Positions 9,379-17,590 of a DNA stretch of 64,000 bases are shown piece by piece (positions within the stretch are counted from its first letter, which is position 1; the number at the start of each line of letters is the position of its first letter). Position numbers and translations under genes: made by a program. Source of the stretch: Myroides injenensis M09-0166 (lineage in GTDB: Bacteria; Bacteroidota; Bacteroidia; Flavobacteriales; Flavobacteriaceae); contig NZ_BAEX01000003.1 of assembly GCF_000246945.1 (NCBI RefSeq), positions 17,131-81,130 on the forward strand, read 5' to 3'. The notes beneath the pieces were generated by a model. It made no database searches. It worked only from the letters and a program-made list of their open reading frames with translations, and was not told the DNA's origin.

Positions 9379-9429
9379 AGTTTTGCTTAATCTTTAAAAT
9401 AAGCTACTAACCAATTAAATTTTATTAAA

Positions 9430-9729
9430 ATGAAAAAGTTTTTAAAATCAGCAAGTATGCCAATCTTAGTATTTGGTCTTGCTATCGGTGGTGCATTTGC
9501 AACAAATGCAATGAAGAATGTTCAAACACTCGTTCCTGGTTATCAGAAGATTGATTCACAGGGTCTTGAGTGTGAACAAAAAGAGATGTGTAGTACAGAA
9601 TTTAGTGAAGAGTTATGTACTTGGACTGATGCATCTAATATTGATCATCCATTGTATGATAAAGAATTTAATCCTATATTAAATCAAACCGTATGTACAC
9701 TTCCACTGTACAAGATAAATGAAAATTAA
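9430..9729 (+). CDS. DUF6520-family secreted four-cysteine peptide
   Basis: A 99-aa protein with a signal-like N-terminus (MKKFLKSASMPILVFGLAIG, then GAFATNA) and a mature region with four cysteines (about 48, 54, 63 and 88) plus the GY motif of DUF6520 proteins. This family is found in Bacteroidota, commonly beside MauE-like genes, and its function is unknown. It is the last gene of the block and is followed by a strong terminator. Four cysteines beside a MauE-like protein with a CSC motif suggest two disulfides made or exchanged by the neighbour, which is inference. Confidence 0.8.
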   Translation: MKKFLKSASMPILVFGLAIGGAFATNAMKNVQTLVPGYQKIDSQGLECEQKEMCSTEFSEELCTWTDASNIDHPLYDKEFNPILNQTVCTLPLYKINEN

Positions 9730-9736
9730 TTCTAAT

Positions 9737-9764
9737 AGCGTCCTTTTAATAAGGACGCTTTTTG
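9737..9764 (+). terminator. strong rho-independent terminator after the DUF6520 gene
   Basis: AGCGTCCTT (9737-9745) pairs perfectly with AAGGACGCT (9751-9759), with a 5-base loop and a following T-run. Confidence 0.9.
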
Positions 9765-9998
9765 TATCAAAAAAAGTATATACCCTTATATAGGATAAAT
9801 ATAACTTACAGTTTTATTTATATGTAATAAGCACATTAAACTACAATGTTTATCAGTGCTTAATTTGTTTTGGATAATGACAAATTCTTGGAAATATTTG
9901 TGATAGAAAAAGTCTTAACGATTTCTTAATCATTCAATAACCTTAAATTCTAGTGGTAAAATCAATTATTTCACTCCTTTACTAAACCAAACTTCTAA

Positions 9999-10961
9999 TT
10001 GATTTTGAGTGAGCAAGAAATAAATAACAGACGCTGCATCGAGTATTTAGCTAATGAATGTAGTGAAGAGCAAAGAATTACTTTTGAGATAGAATTACTT
10101 TTTGATGAAAATTTAAAAAAGACTTATCAGGAATATTCTTTACTCTGGCAAGCTTATCCTAACAATAATCAACTCTTAAATAAAGTAAGAAAACGAAAAT
10201 CAACAACTTTTAAAACTGATTTAACATATTGGAGAGTTGCTTGTATGATTTTGGCTGTTATTGGTAGTTTTTTTATGACTTATTTATTATTTGATTATAA
10301 AGCAACTAAAGATGAAAAAGATAGATTTTTTGAGAGTATTTATTCTAATTTAGAAGGAGTAAGAAAAAAAATAACTCTTGAAGATGGTAGTATCGTAGAG
10401 TTTAATGGAAAAGGGAGTTTAGAGTTTATTCAAAACGACACTCTTCGAATAGCCTACTTAGAGGGAGAAGCTTTTTTTGATGTTGTGAAAAATCCTCAGA
10501 AAAAATTCATTGTTAAACATCAAGATTTACAAGTAGAAGTAATTGGTACCCAGTTTAGCGTCAATACTATTACACCAGAAAAGAAAGTTGCATTACTCTC
10601 TGGAAAAGTACTAGCTAGATTTGGAAGAGGTGAACAACTTTACTTAAAACCTAATGAACAATTAATCTGGAATAATGTAAAGGGAGAAATTAAAAGAAGT
10701 AAATCTAATGTAGAAGAACTTCTTGGTTGGAGAAATGAAATTTTAATTTTCACTAACACACCTTTATCTGAAGCCTTGGTTGAGATTAATCAATTCTATG
10801 GTGTAACATTTTTAATAAATGATAATGTATTTGCCCAACATAGAATTACTGGAGTTTTTAAAAATCAAACATTAGAGGAGTTTAAAAAAGCACTTTGTTA
10901 TATAGCAAATTGTACTATCACTTTAAGAAATAACAGTTATTTAATTGAACCTTATGCCTAA
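9999..10961 (+). CDS. FecR-family anti-sigma factor
   Basis: About 320 aa: a cytoplasmic N-terminal part (1-77), one membrane segment (about 78-97), then a periplasmic FecR domain (KKITLEDGSIVEFNGKGSLE, AYLEGEAFFDV, VEVIGTQFSV) and a C-terminal DUF4974-like segment (LSEALVEINQFYGVTFLIND). It holds its sigma factor inactive until the partner TonB-dependent receptor signals from the outer membrane. No ATG fits; the start is TTG at 9999 or at 10005. It overlaps the sigma gene by eight bases. The gene order FecR before sigma is the reverse of the usual arrangement. Confidence 0.88.
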   Translation: MILSEQEINNRRCIEYLANECSEEQRITFEIELLFDENLKKTYQEYSLLWQAYPNNNQLLNKVRKRKSTTFKTDLTYWRVACMILAVIGSFFMTYLLFDYKATKDEKDRFFESIYSNLEGVRKKITLEDGSIVEFNGKGSLEFIQNDTLRIAYLEGEAFFDVVKNPQKKFIVKHQDLQVEVIGTQFSVNTITPEKKVALLSGKVLARFGRGEQLYLKPNEQLIWNNVKGEIKRSKSNVEELLGWRNEILIFTNTPLSEALVEINQFYGVTFLINDNVFAQHRITGVFKNQTLEEFKKALCYIANCTITLRNNSYLIEPYA

Positions 10962-11556
10962 TATTCTATATAAAAAAAACGAGCTAAAGCCACAAGATGA
11001 TTTAACCTTATTTCAAGAAATAGCAAAGGGAAATAGCGTTGCTTTTGAAAAATTTTATCTAAAATACTATAAATACTTGTGTCGTTTTGGCAGCAGTTAT
11101 GAAAACGATATCTATTTGGTAGAAGAGAAGGTATCCGATGTGTTTTATTATATATGGCAGAATAAAGAAGCTTTAGGAGAAATTAAAAATCCTAAAGTAT
11201 ATGTCTTTACGATGACTAAAAATATGATTTTCCAACAAAAGAAAATATTTAGTAAAACTAAAATTAACTGTGAATATAGCTTAGTTGAGCATAAGGTTCT
11301 TGTATCTCCCATTGAAGATGATATTATCGAATCTGAACATGAGGCAGATTTGCAATTAGTTCTTTTAAAAATTATAGATAAAATACCACCTAAATCAAAA
11401 CGCATTTTTGAAATGAGTCGTATCGATGGGCTAAAATATCAACAAATAGCACAGATCTTAAATGTGTCAGTAAATACTATAGAGAATCATATGAGTATAG
11501 CTCTTAAGACAATTGCCTTAGCACTAGGTAGAAAACAATCAAACACACTTAAATAA
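10954..11556 (+). CDS. ECF RNA polymerase sigma factor
   Basis: A 200-aa sigma-70 family protein of the Bacteroidota ECF type. Region 2 is near the N-terminus (LFQEIAKGNSVAFEKFYLKY, then VSDVFYYIWQNK) and region 4 near the C-terminus (IPPKSKRIFEMSRIDGLKYQ, then LNVSVNTIENHMS). The ATG at 10954 overlaps the end of the fecR gene (ATGCCTAA), which indicates translational coupling. The SusC-type receptor, with an STN signalling domain, starts seven bases after the stop. Together FecR, sigma and STN receptor form a cell-surface signalling relay that should switch on this SusCD operon. Confidence 0.92.
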   Translation: MPNILYKKNELKPQDDLTLFQEIAKGNSVAFEKFYLKYYKYLCRFGSSYENDIYLVEEKVSDVFYYIWQNKEALGEIKNPKVYVFTMTKNMIFQQKKIFSKTKINCEYSLVEHKVLVSPIEDDIIESEHEADLQLVLLKIIDKIPPKSKRIFEMSRIDGLKYQQIAQILNVSVNTIENHMSIALKTIALALGRKQSNTLK

Positions 11557-11563
11557 TAATATT

Positions 11564-14500
11564 ATGATTAAAAAAAGCATTTTATTAGCAACGTTAACTC
11601 TAGCTAGTATTGCAACACAAACCCCAAAAGTGTATGCCGTTTCTAATACTTTAGTAAATAGGCAGGTCAAAGTTCCTATAAAATTAAAGTTAGCTCAAAA
11701 TAAGGCTACTTTAAAAGAAGTATTTGATCAAGTTGAATCGCAAATTCACCAACGTTTTGTTTATATCACTGATCAAGTTCCTTTGAACAGTACCTATGAG
11801 TTCTCTAATCAATATAATTCATTAGAACAATTGCTCGATAGAATCAAATTAGTGACTCATTTAACTTTTCTAATTCAGGAAGACCAAATATTAGTTCAAT
11901 CCCCAAAAGAACAAATAGATAAACTTCTGGAGTTAAAAGGTAGGATTGTTGATCAACAAGGACTTGCTATTATTGGGGCGGATATACGTGATGGTGGTGA
12001 TGAATTTATAACTACAACTGATATAAATGGTCAATTTTTATTAAATGTTAGTAAATCACCGATTACTCTTTCCTTTTCATTTATGGGATATAAAACTAAG
12101 GATTTAAGTTTCTCGAAAAGTAATCAAAACATTTTAGTGACTTTAGAGCAAGACAATCAAATGTTAAATGAAATTGTTGTTACGGGTCAAGGAGCGGATG
12201 TGCAGAAAAAGCGTTTAGCTAATAATGTAACTGTAATTAAAGCAAGTGAGTTAGAGAAAATTCCTGCTCAACGAATTGATCAATTACTTGCCACTAAACT
12301 ACCTAATGCTCAAATTAATTTAACAGGCGGGCAAGCTGGTGCTACTTCTTTAATTCGTTCAAGGGGAGTTAACTCAGCTTTTTTAAGTAGTACTCCTATT
12401 ATTTATATTGATGGAGTGCGATTAGATAATAATAATACACGTTCTGCCTTAGGAGGTAGTTCTCAAGGCGCATCAATGAGTTCAATTGCTGATATTCCAA
12501 TGGATAATATTGATAAAATAGAGTTTATTAATGGAGGAGCAGCCACCACATTGTATGGTTCTGATGCAGCAAATGGTGTAATTCAAATTTTTACTAAAAA
12601 AAGAGGAATGCCAGGAACTTATGTTAATATTTATACAGAAATGGGGGTGGAGACACCAACTACAGACTTTCTATATTTTAAGCGAACTAAAGATTTATTA
12701 TTTGAAAATGGGTTTTATCAAAAGTATCGTATGAATATTAATGGGGAATCTGATAGTGGGTTTGGATATAATTTTGCAACTAGCTATCAAAATTCTTCGG
12801 GAGTACAAATTCATAAACAAAATGAAAATCAAAAATTTGATTTAAGCTCTGGTTTCCATGCAAAGCTATCGGAAGATGTTAGTTATGAAAGTTCATTTTT
12901 ATATGTACATAATACATATAAGCGCAATAGAAATGGAAATCAAGGAGGTTATACTGGATTGTGGTTCGCAGAAGATGGAGCATCTAAAATTACTGGACCA
13001 GGATTTAATAATCGTTTAGATGAACTCAGTGATGAGGAATTTAGTAAAATGAAAGAGTTTGTTAATAATGCTGAACGTTTACAAGACAATAGTATTCAGG
13101 TTAATCGATTTACTACTTCTCAACAATTCAAATATAAACCTTTAGAGAATTTGTCTTTTAAATTAGTAGGAGGTTTAGATTATCGTATTCAAGATCAGGA
13201 AAGTATAGAAACAAATGAATATCTTTCAGCCACTAAAGGACAATTAATAAAAGACCAAGGAAGTATTCAAAAGATTCAACGTAAATACTTAGGATTAACA
13301 GTAGAATTTAATGGACAACACAATTTTCAAGTTAGAGATTTTTCATTTATAACCACTTTAGGTGGTCAACTCTTTAGAAACTCTGATAAACAAACTCTTA
13401 TTGAAGGACGTAATATTAGAGATGGAGCGCATTCGATTTCTGAGGCTGCTATTCGCACAAGTGATGAATTTCTAAGCGAGGTTTTAAATTATGGATTTTA
13501 CCTTTCTGAAAATATTGGTTATAAAGATAAATTGTTTTTAGATTTAGGGATAAGGGGAGATCACAACCCATCATTTGGAAAAAACATTGGAGTTCAATAT
13601 TATCCTAAAATAGGGATGTCTTATATGATTTCACAAGAGCCATGGTTTGTTAGTAATCTTGTAAATTCCTTACGTGTTCGAGGAAGCTATGGAGTAGCCG
13701 GAAATCTTCCGCCTGCATATGCAAATGAAAAAACAGTAACCTTTGATGGATATTTAGGTGAACAGGCAACACGCTTTGATCAACCAGGAAATGATGATTT
13801 ACGTCCTGAGAAAACTCATACTTGGGAAACAGGAGTTGATGCATCTTTTTGGGATAATCGTTTGACTTTGTCTATAGGTTATTACTATTCTAAAACTAAA
13901 GATGCTTTGTTTTATGTTCCACCTGCTCCCTCTAGCGGTTATACAAAAAGTCAATTATATAATATTGGAGAAATAGAAAACAAAGGGTTTGAAATGAATT
14001 TTTCTCTAGATGTAATTGCTTTGGAGGATTGGAATTTTAATTTGACAGGTTCTGTAAATACCCTTAAAAATAAGGTGTTAAGTACTGGAGGAGCACCTGC
14101 CTTTAATATTAATGGGTTTAGTTCTAGAACTCTACAAACTGTTGTGGAGCAAGGTAGACCTGTTGGATTTATAAGGGGTAATTACGGAATAATTGGAGAG
14201 GATGGAACTTTGGAAAGAACAATTCCCCAGGCTTATTTAGGGACTACTATTCCAGAGGTTTTTGGTAATATAGGATTAAGTTTAAGATATAAGAATTGGA
14301 GTTTATTTGCCAATGCTAATTATCAAACTGGTGGTTATGCTGCAAACTGGGATGCTCAATTTAGATATAACTACGGTGCTTCAGATGCTTTTGTACCAAA
14401 AGAAGAAATAGAAAAAAATGGTCGAAGTAATTGGTTGAATTTAACTAATCATTTTGTAGAAAAGACTGATTATCTTAAAATAAGAACAATTGGGTTATCA

Positions 14501-14716
14501 TATTACTTTAGACCAGTTACTTCAAAGTTTTATCAATCTATAACATTCGGATTTACAGTTTCAAATCCTTTTAATTTTACTTCTTCATCTTTTGATCCAG
14601 AGGCAACTATTAGTGGAGCAGCTCAAGGACAAGGCGGTGCTTCTACAGGAGGAATTGCCTATGCTACTTATTCTGCTCCCAGACAGTTTTTAGGATCTGT
14701 AAAAATTAATTTCTAA
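11564..14716 (+). CDS. SusC/RagA-family TonB-dependent receptor with STN signalling domain
   Basis: Outer-membrane importer of 1050 aa. After a signal peptide (1-25) comes an STN domain (about 34-112), a CarboxypepD_reg-like domain (about 126-200, LKGRIVDQQGLAIIGADIRD), the plug (about 215-345, with YIDGVRLDNNN and TTLYGSDAANGVIQIFTKK) and a 22-strand-type barrel ending in a terminal phenylalanine (VKINF). The STN domain is the part that contacts FecR-type anti-sigma factors, matching the genes directly upstream. Substrate is unknown; the phosphodiesterase downstream suggests a phosphate-ester ligand. Confidence 0.95.
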   Translation: MIKKSILLATLTLASIATQTPKVYAVSNTLVNRQVKVPIKLKLAQNKATLKEVFDQVESQIHQRFVYITDQVPLNSTYEFSNQYNSLEQLLDRIKLVTHLTFLIQEDQILVQSPKEQIDKLLELKGRIVDQQGLAIIGADIRDGGDEFITTTDINGQFLLNVSKSPITLSFSFMGYKTKDLSFSKSNQNILVTLEQDNQMLNEIVVTGQGADVQKKRLANNVTVIKASELEKIPAQRIDQLLATKLPNAQINLTGGQAGATSLIRSRGVNSAFLSSTPIIYIDGVRLDNNNTRSALGGSSQGASMSSIADIPMDNIDKIEFINGGAATTLYGSDAANGVIQIFTKKRGMPGTYVNIYTEMGVETPTTDFLYFKRTKDLLFENGFYQKYRMNINGESDSGFGYNFATSYQNSSGVQIHKQNENQKFDLSSGFHAKLSEDVSYESSFLYVHNTYKRNRNGNQGGYTGLWFAEDGASKITGPGFNNRLDELSDEEFSKMKEFVNNAERLQDNSIQVNRFTTSQQFKYKPLENLSFKLVGGLDYRIQDQESIETNEYLSATKGQLIKDQGSIQKIQRKYLGLTVEFNGQHNFQVRDFSFITTLGGQLFRNSDKQTLIEGRNIRDGAHSISEAAIRTSDEFLSEVLNYGFYLSENIGYKDKLFLDLGIRGDHNPSFGKNIGVQYYPKIGMSYMISQEPWFVSNLVNSLRVRGSYGVAGNLPPAYANEKTVTFDGYLGEQATRFDQPGNDDLRPEKTHTWETGVDASFWDNRLTLSIGYYYSKTKDALFYVPPAPSSGYTKSQLYNIGEIENKGFEMNFSLDVIALEDWNFNLTGSVNTLKNKVLSTGGAPAFNINGFSSRTLQTVVEQGRPVGFIRGNYGIIGEDGTLERTIPQAYLGTTIPEVFGNIGLSLRYKNWSLFANANYQTGGYAANWDAQFRYNYGASDAFVPKEEIEKNGRSNWLNLTNHFVEKTDYLKIRTIGLSYYFRPVTSKFYQSITFGFTVSNPFNFTSSSFDPEATISGAAQGQGGASTGGIAYATYSAPRQFLGSVKINF

Positions 14717-14727
14717 GTCAAATAATT

Positions 14728-16146
14728 ATGAGAAAAATAAATTTTGCTTTTAGTGTTTTTTTAATCTTAGCACTAACACTAGTTAGTTGTGTTGATAATC
14801 CTTATGTAACAGAAGATGATTATTTAAATAAACCAAATGCGGGACATAGTTGGATAATAGGTTTACAAAAGCAATTAGCTTTAACAACCAATGTAATTGT
14901 AATTAATACTGAGATTACCTCAGATAATTATTTTAATAACTATACACAATATTCTAAGGTTTTCGATCAAGTTCAAATTGATTATTTCGATCCCGATGTT
15001 AATAATTTACAAGCTAGTATTCAAACTTTACGAGAAATGGCAACTTATGGTCTTGATGTTGTCTTGAGTAAGGATCCGACTTTAGATAAAGAAAATATTG
15101 CTTTTATGCACTTTTGTAAGGGATATGCAAATGTATTGGGAGGAGAATTGTTTATTGGTCTTCCAGAAAGTAAATTAGGAGCTGTAATTGGTTCTCAAGA
15201 AATGCTAGAATTAGCCATTGAAAGTTTTACTAATGCTTATGAATTAACCTTAAATAGTGAACTTAAAAATACTTATGCGTTATTTATAGCTAGAGCGTAT
15301 TATCGTTTAGGAAATAAAGAACAGGCAAAACATTATGCACAAATTGCTATTACAACTCCTAATTTATTGTATACAGTAGAGTTTGATGGAAAAAATAGCT
15401 TAGTTAATGAAATGCAAAATGCAACTTTTGATGCTTTACCAAATCGTTTAGCGCCTTTACCAAGGTTAGATTATTTAGATCCAAAATTTTTCTCTGTGGG
15501 CACGCCTCAAAATGATCAAAAATCTTTGGCTTTAGCTAAAAGTGAAGAAGCTTACTTGATTCTTAGTGAAGTGGCTTTAGCTAATAATGATATACTATTA
15601 AGCAAAGAATATTTATACCAACTCTTAGATATTGTTCACGCTAGAGAAACAGAGTTAGTTGATGATAAGAAAGAAAATAGAAATGGTGGGATTCGAGCTG
15701 ATTATCCATTAAAGGAAGTCGCAGTAAAGTTTGATGCAAATTCTTCTGAAAAACATGGTTATGTTTTAGATCGTCAAAAAGGAAAGATATTAGTGCATAA
15801 AGTCTCTGGAACTAAAGTGGATAGAAATACAGTTGAATCAATTAATTCAACCGATGAGTTATTGTATACTATATATTTACTTCGTCAAGAAATTTTTATT
15901 AGTGAAGGAAGGAGAGTAAGTGATTTAGGAATTAAATATCCAATTTCTCAAATTGAACAAGGAAATAATCCTAATGTTACTTCAGAATACACAAAGGCTT
16001 TAATTCCAGATTTTATTCCTGAAAAAGCTGATATGGATGATTTTAGTACCGATCCTATAACAGGTACTGTAACAATGAAATATGATATGAACAAAGTATT
16101 AGTCTCCCATAAGAATAGTGCTTTTATTATGCCTTTATTTAAATAG
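14728..16146 (+). CDS. SusD/RagB-family surface lipoprotein
   Basis: Substrate-capturing partner of the upstream SusC protein, 472 aa. The signal peptide ends at a lipobox (TLVSCVDN), so the cysteine near residue 21 is lipidated. The middle is built of TPR-like helices (ALFIARAYYRLGNKEQAKHY), and the C-terminus has the family's RQEIFISEGRRVSDLGIKYP, close to the ExRRxxDL signature. It starts 11 bases after SusC. N-terminal sequence is more divergent than in polysaccharide-type SusD, which fits a non-glycan ligand. Confidence 0.88.
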   Translation: MRKINFAFSVFLILALTLVSCVDNPYVTEDDYLNKPNAGHSWIIGLQKQLALTTNVIVINTEITSDNYFNNYTQYSKVFDQVQIDYFDPDVNNLQASIQTLREMATYGLDVVLSKDPTLDKENIAFMHFCKGYANVLGGELFIGLPESKLGAVIGSQEMLELAIESFTNAYELTLNSELKNTYALFIARAYYRLGNKEQAKHYAQIAITTPNLLYTVEFDGKNSLVNEMQNATFDALPNRLAPLPRLDYLDPKFFSVGTPQNDQKSLALAKSEEAYLILSEVALANNDILLSKEYLYQLLDIVHARETELVDDKKENRNGGIRADYPLKEVAVKFDANSSEKHGYVLDRQKGKILVHKVSGTKVDRNTVESINSTDELLYTIYLLRQEIFISEGRRVSDLGIKYPISQIEQGNNPNVTSEYTKALIPDFIPEKADMDDFSTDPITGTVTMKYDMNKVLVSHKNSAFIMPLFK

Positions 16147-16153
16147 AATTAAA

Positions 16154-17479
16154 ATGATAAAAAAAATAATATTCTCATTAAGCTTTATTTGTTTGCTAAT
16201 AGTAAAGAGTTGGTGTCAACAAATACAACATGTTGTGCTTGTAAGTATTGATGGATTTCGTCCTGAATTTTATCAAGAACAAAAGTGGGCAACTCCTAAT
16301 TTAAAAAAAATGGCTCAGCAAGGTGTATCAGCTAATGCGGTGCGAACCATTTTTCCTTCAGTCACATATCCGTCTCACACTACTTTATCTACCGGAACCT
16401 TACCTCATAAACACGGTATTTATTATAATACAACTGTGGCAGATAATGGACAACCAGGACAGTGGATATACGATAGTAAAGATATTAAGGTACCTACTAT
16501 ATGGCAAAGTGCTAAAGAGCAAGGTTTAACAACTTCGTCAGTATCTTGGCCTATTACATTGAACAATACTTTTATTGATTATAATTTACCAGAAATTTGG
16601 GATTTTAATAATCCAATGGATAGAATTACTCCCACTAAATTGCATGCAAGCCCTAAGGGACTATTTGATGAAATATTAGATAAAGCTTTAGGAAATATCT
16701 CTTATAATCAGTTTAATCTAAGCTCTCTTGCTATGGATGAAAATTTAGCAAGAAGTGCAGCTTATATTATAAAAACTTATAAGCCAAATTTAATGACAAT
16801 ACATCTTCCAAATACTGATGGAGCTCAACATAGTCAAGGAAGAGAAGGTCATGAGGTTGAAAGAGCTATAGCAGGTGCAGATAAAGCTATTGGTAATATT
16901 TGGGATGCAATTTTTGAATCTGGTTTACAAGAGAAAACTTTACTTATTGTAACAGGTGATCATGGATTTGTTTCAACAGACTTCACATTAGCCCCAAATG
17001 TTTGGTTAAAAGACGCTGGTTTATTAGATAGGGCCTTTTTCTTTTCAACCGGTGGAAGCTGCGTATTACAGATTAAAGATAAAAAAGACACAAAAATAGT
17101 AAATCAGGTTAAAAATGTACTTGATCAATTACCAATACGTTATAAGGAAATGTTTGAGATTATTACTAAAGAAATGATTCAAGATAGAGGAGGGCAGAGT
17201 GATGTAGAATTAGCATTATCAGGGAAATTAGGATATTCGTTTTCTAATAATCAACAAGGAGAGATTGTATCAGCAGGTAAAGGTGGAAAACATGGTTATT
17301 ATCCTAATTTTCAACAGATATATACTGGCTTTGTTGCCTATGGTAGTGGTTTAAAGCAAGGGATGGTAATTGATAGTATTAACCTAGAAGATATACCTGT
17401 TATTATTAGTAATGTTCTAGGGTTTAAAATGCTTGAGGCTGAAGGAACTTCTATACCTATTTTTGAGTTAAATAAATAG
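16154..17479 (+). CDS. ENPP-type nucleotide pyrophosphatase/phosphodiesterase
   Basis: Alkaline-phosphatase-superfamily hydrolase of 441 aa with a signal peptide (1-23), so periplasmic or surface. Metal ligands and nucleophile are visible: Asp in VSIDGFRPEF, the nucleophile Thr in FPSVTYPSHTT, Asp and His in LPNTDGAQHSQG, the pair in VTGDHGF and the last His in GGKHGYYPNF. ENPP enzymes split nucleotide pyrophosphates and phosphodiesters. The ATG at 16154 is 8 bases past the SusD stop. Its place in the sigma-controlled SusCD operon suggests capture and hydrolysis of a nucleotide or other phosphodiester for phosphate or nucleoside supply. Confidence 0.9.
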   Translation: MIKKIIFSLSFICLLIVKSWCQQIQHVVLVSIDGFRPEFYQEQKWATPNLKKMAQQGVSANAVRTIFPSVTYPSHTTLSTGTLPHKHGIYYNTTVADNGQPGQWIYDSKDIKVPTIWQSAKEQGLTTSSVSWPITLNNTFIDYNLPEIWDFNNPMDRITPTKLHASPKGLFDEILDKALGNISYNQFNLSSLAMDENLARSAAYIIKTYKPNLMTIHLPNTDGAQHSQGREGHEVERAIAGADKAIGNIWDAIFESGLQEKTLLIVTGDHGFVSTDFTLAPNVWLKDAGLLDRAFFFSTGGSCVLQIKDKKDTKIVNQVKNVLDQLPIRYKEMFEIITKEMIQDRGGQSDVELALSGKLGYSFSNNQQGEIVSAGKGGKHGYYPNFQQIYTGFVAYGSGLKQGMVIDSINLEDIPVIISNVLGFKMLEAEGTSIPIFELNK

Positions 17480-17497
17480 TGATTAAATTGTTATAAA

Positions 17498-17539
17498 AAA
17501 ATACCCCAAAAAAAGTTAAACACTTATATGGGGTATTTT
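17498..17539. terminator. bidirectional terminator between convergent SusCD operons
   Basis: AAAATACCCC and GGGGTATTTT form a 10-bp perfect stem with A- and T-runs on both sides, between genes that converge. Confidence 0.8.
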
Positions 17540-17590
17540 CCATTTATGGGGTTTAATGGAATTTTGTTAGGTAAAATTCTATCTAATGGA

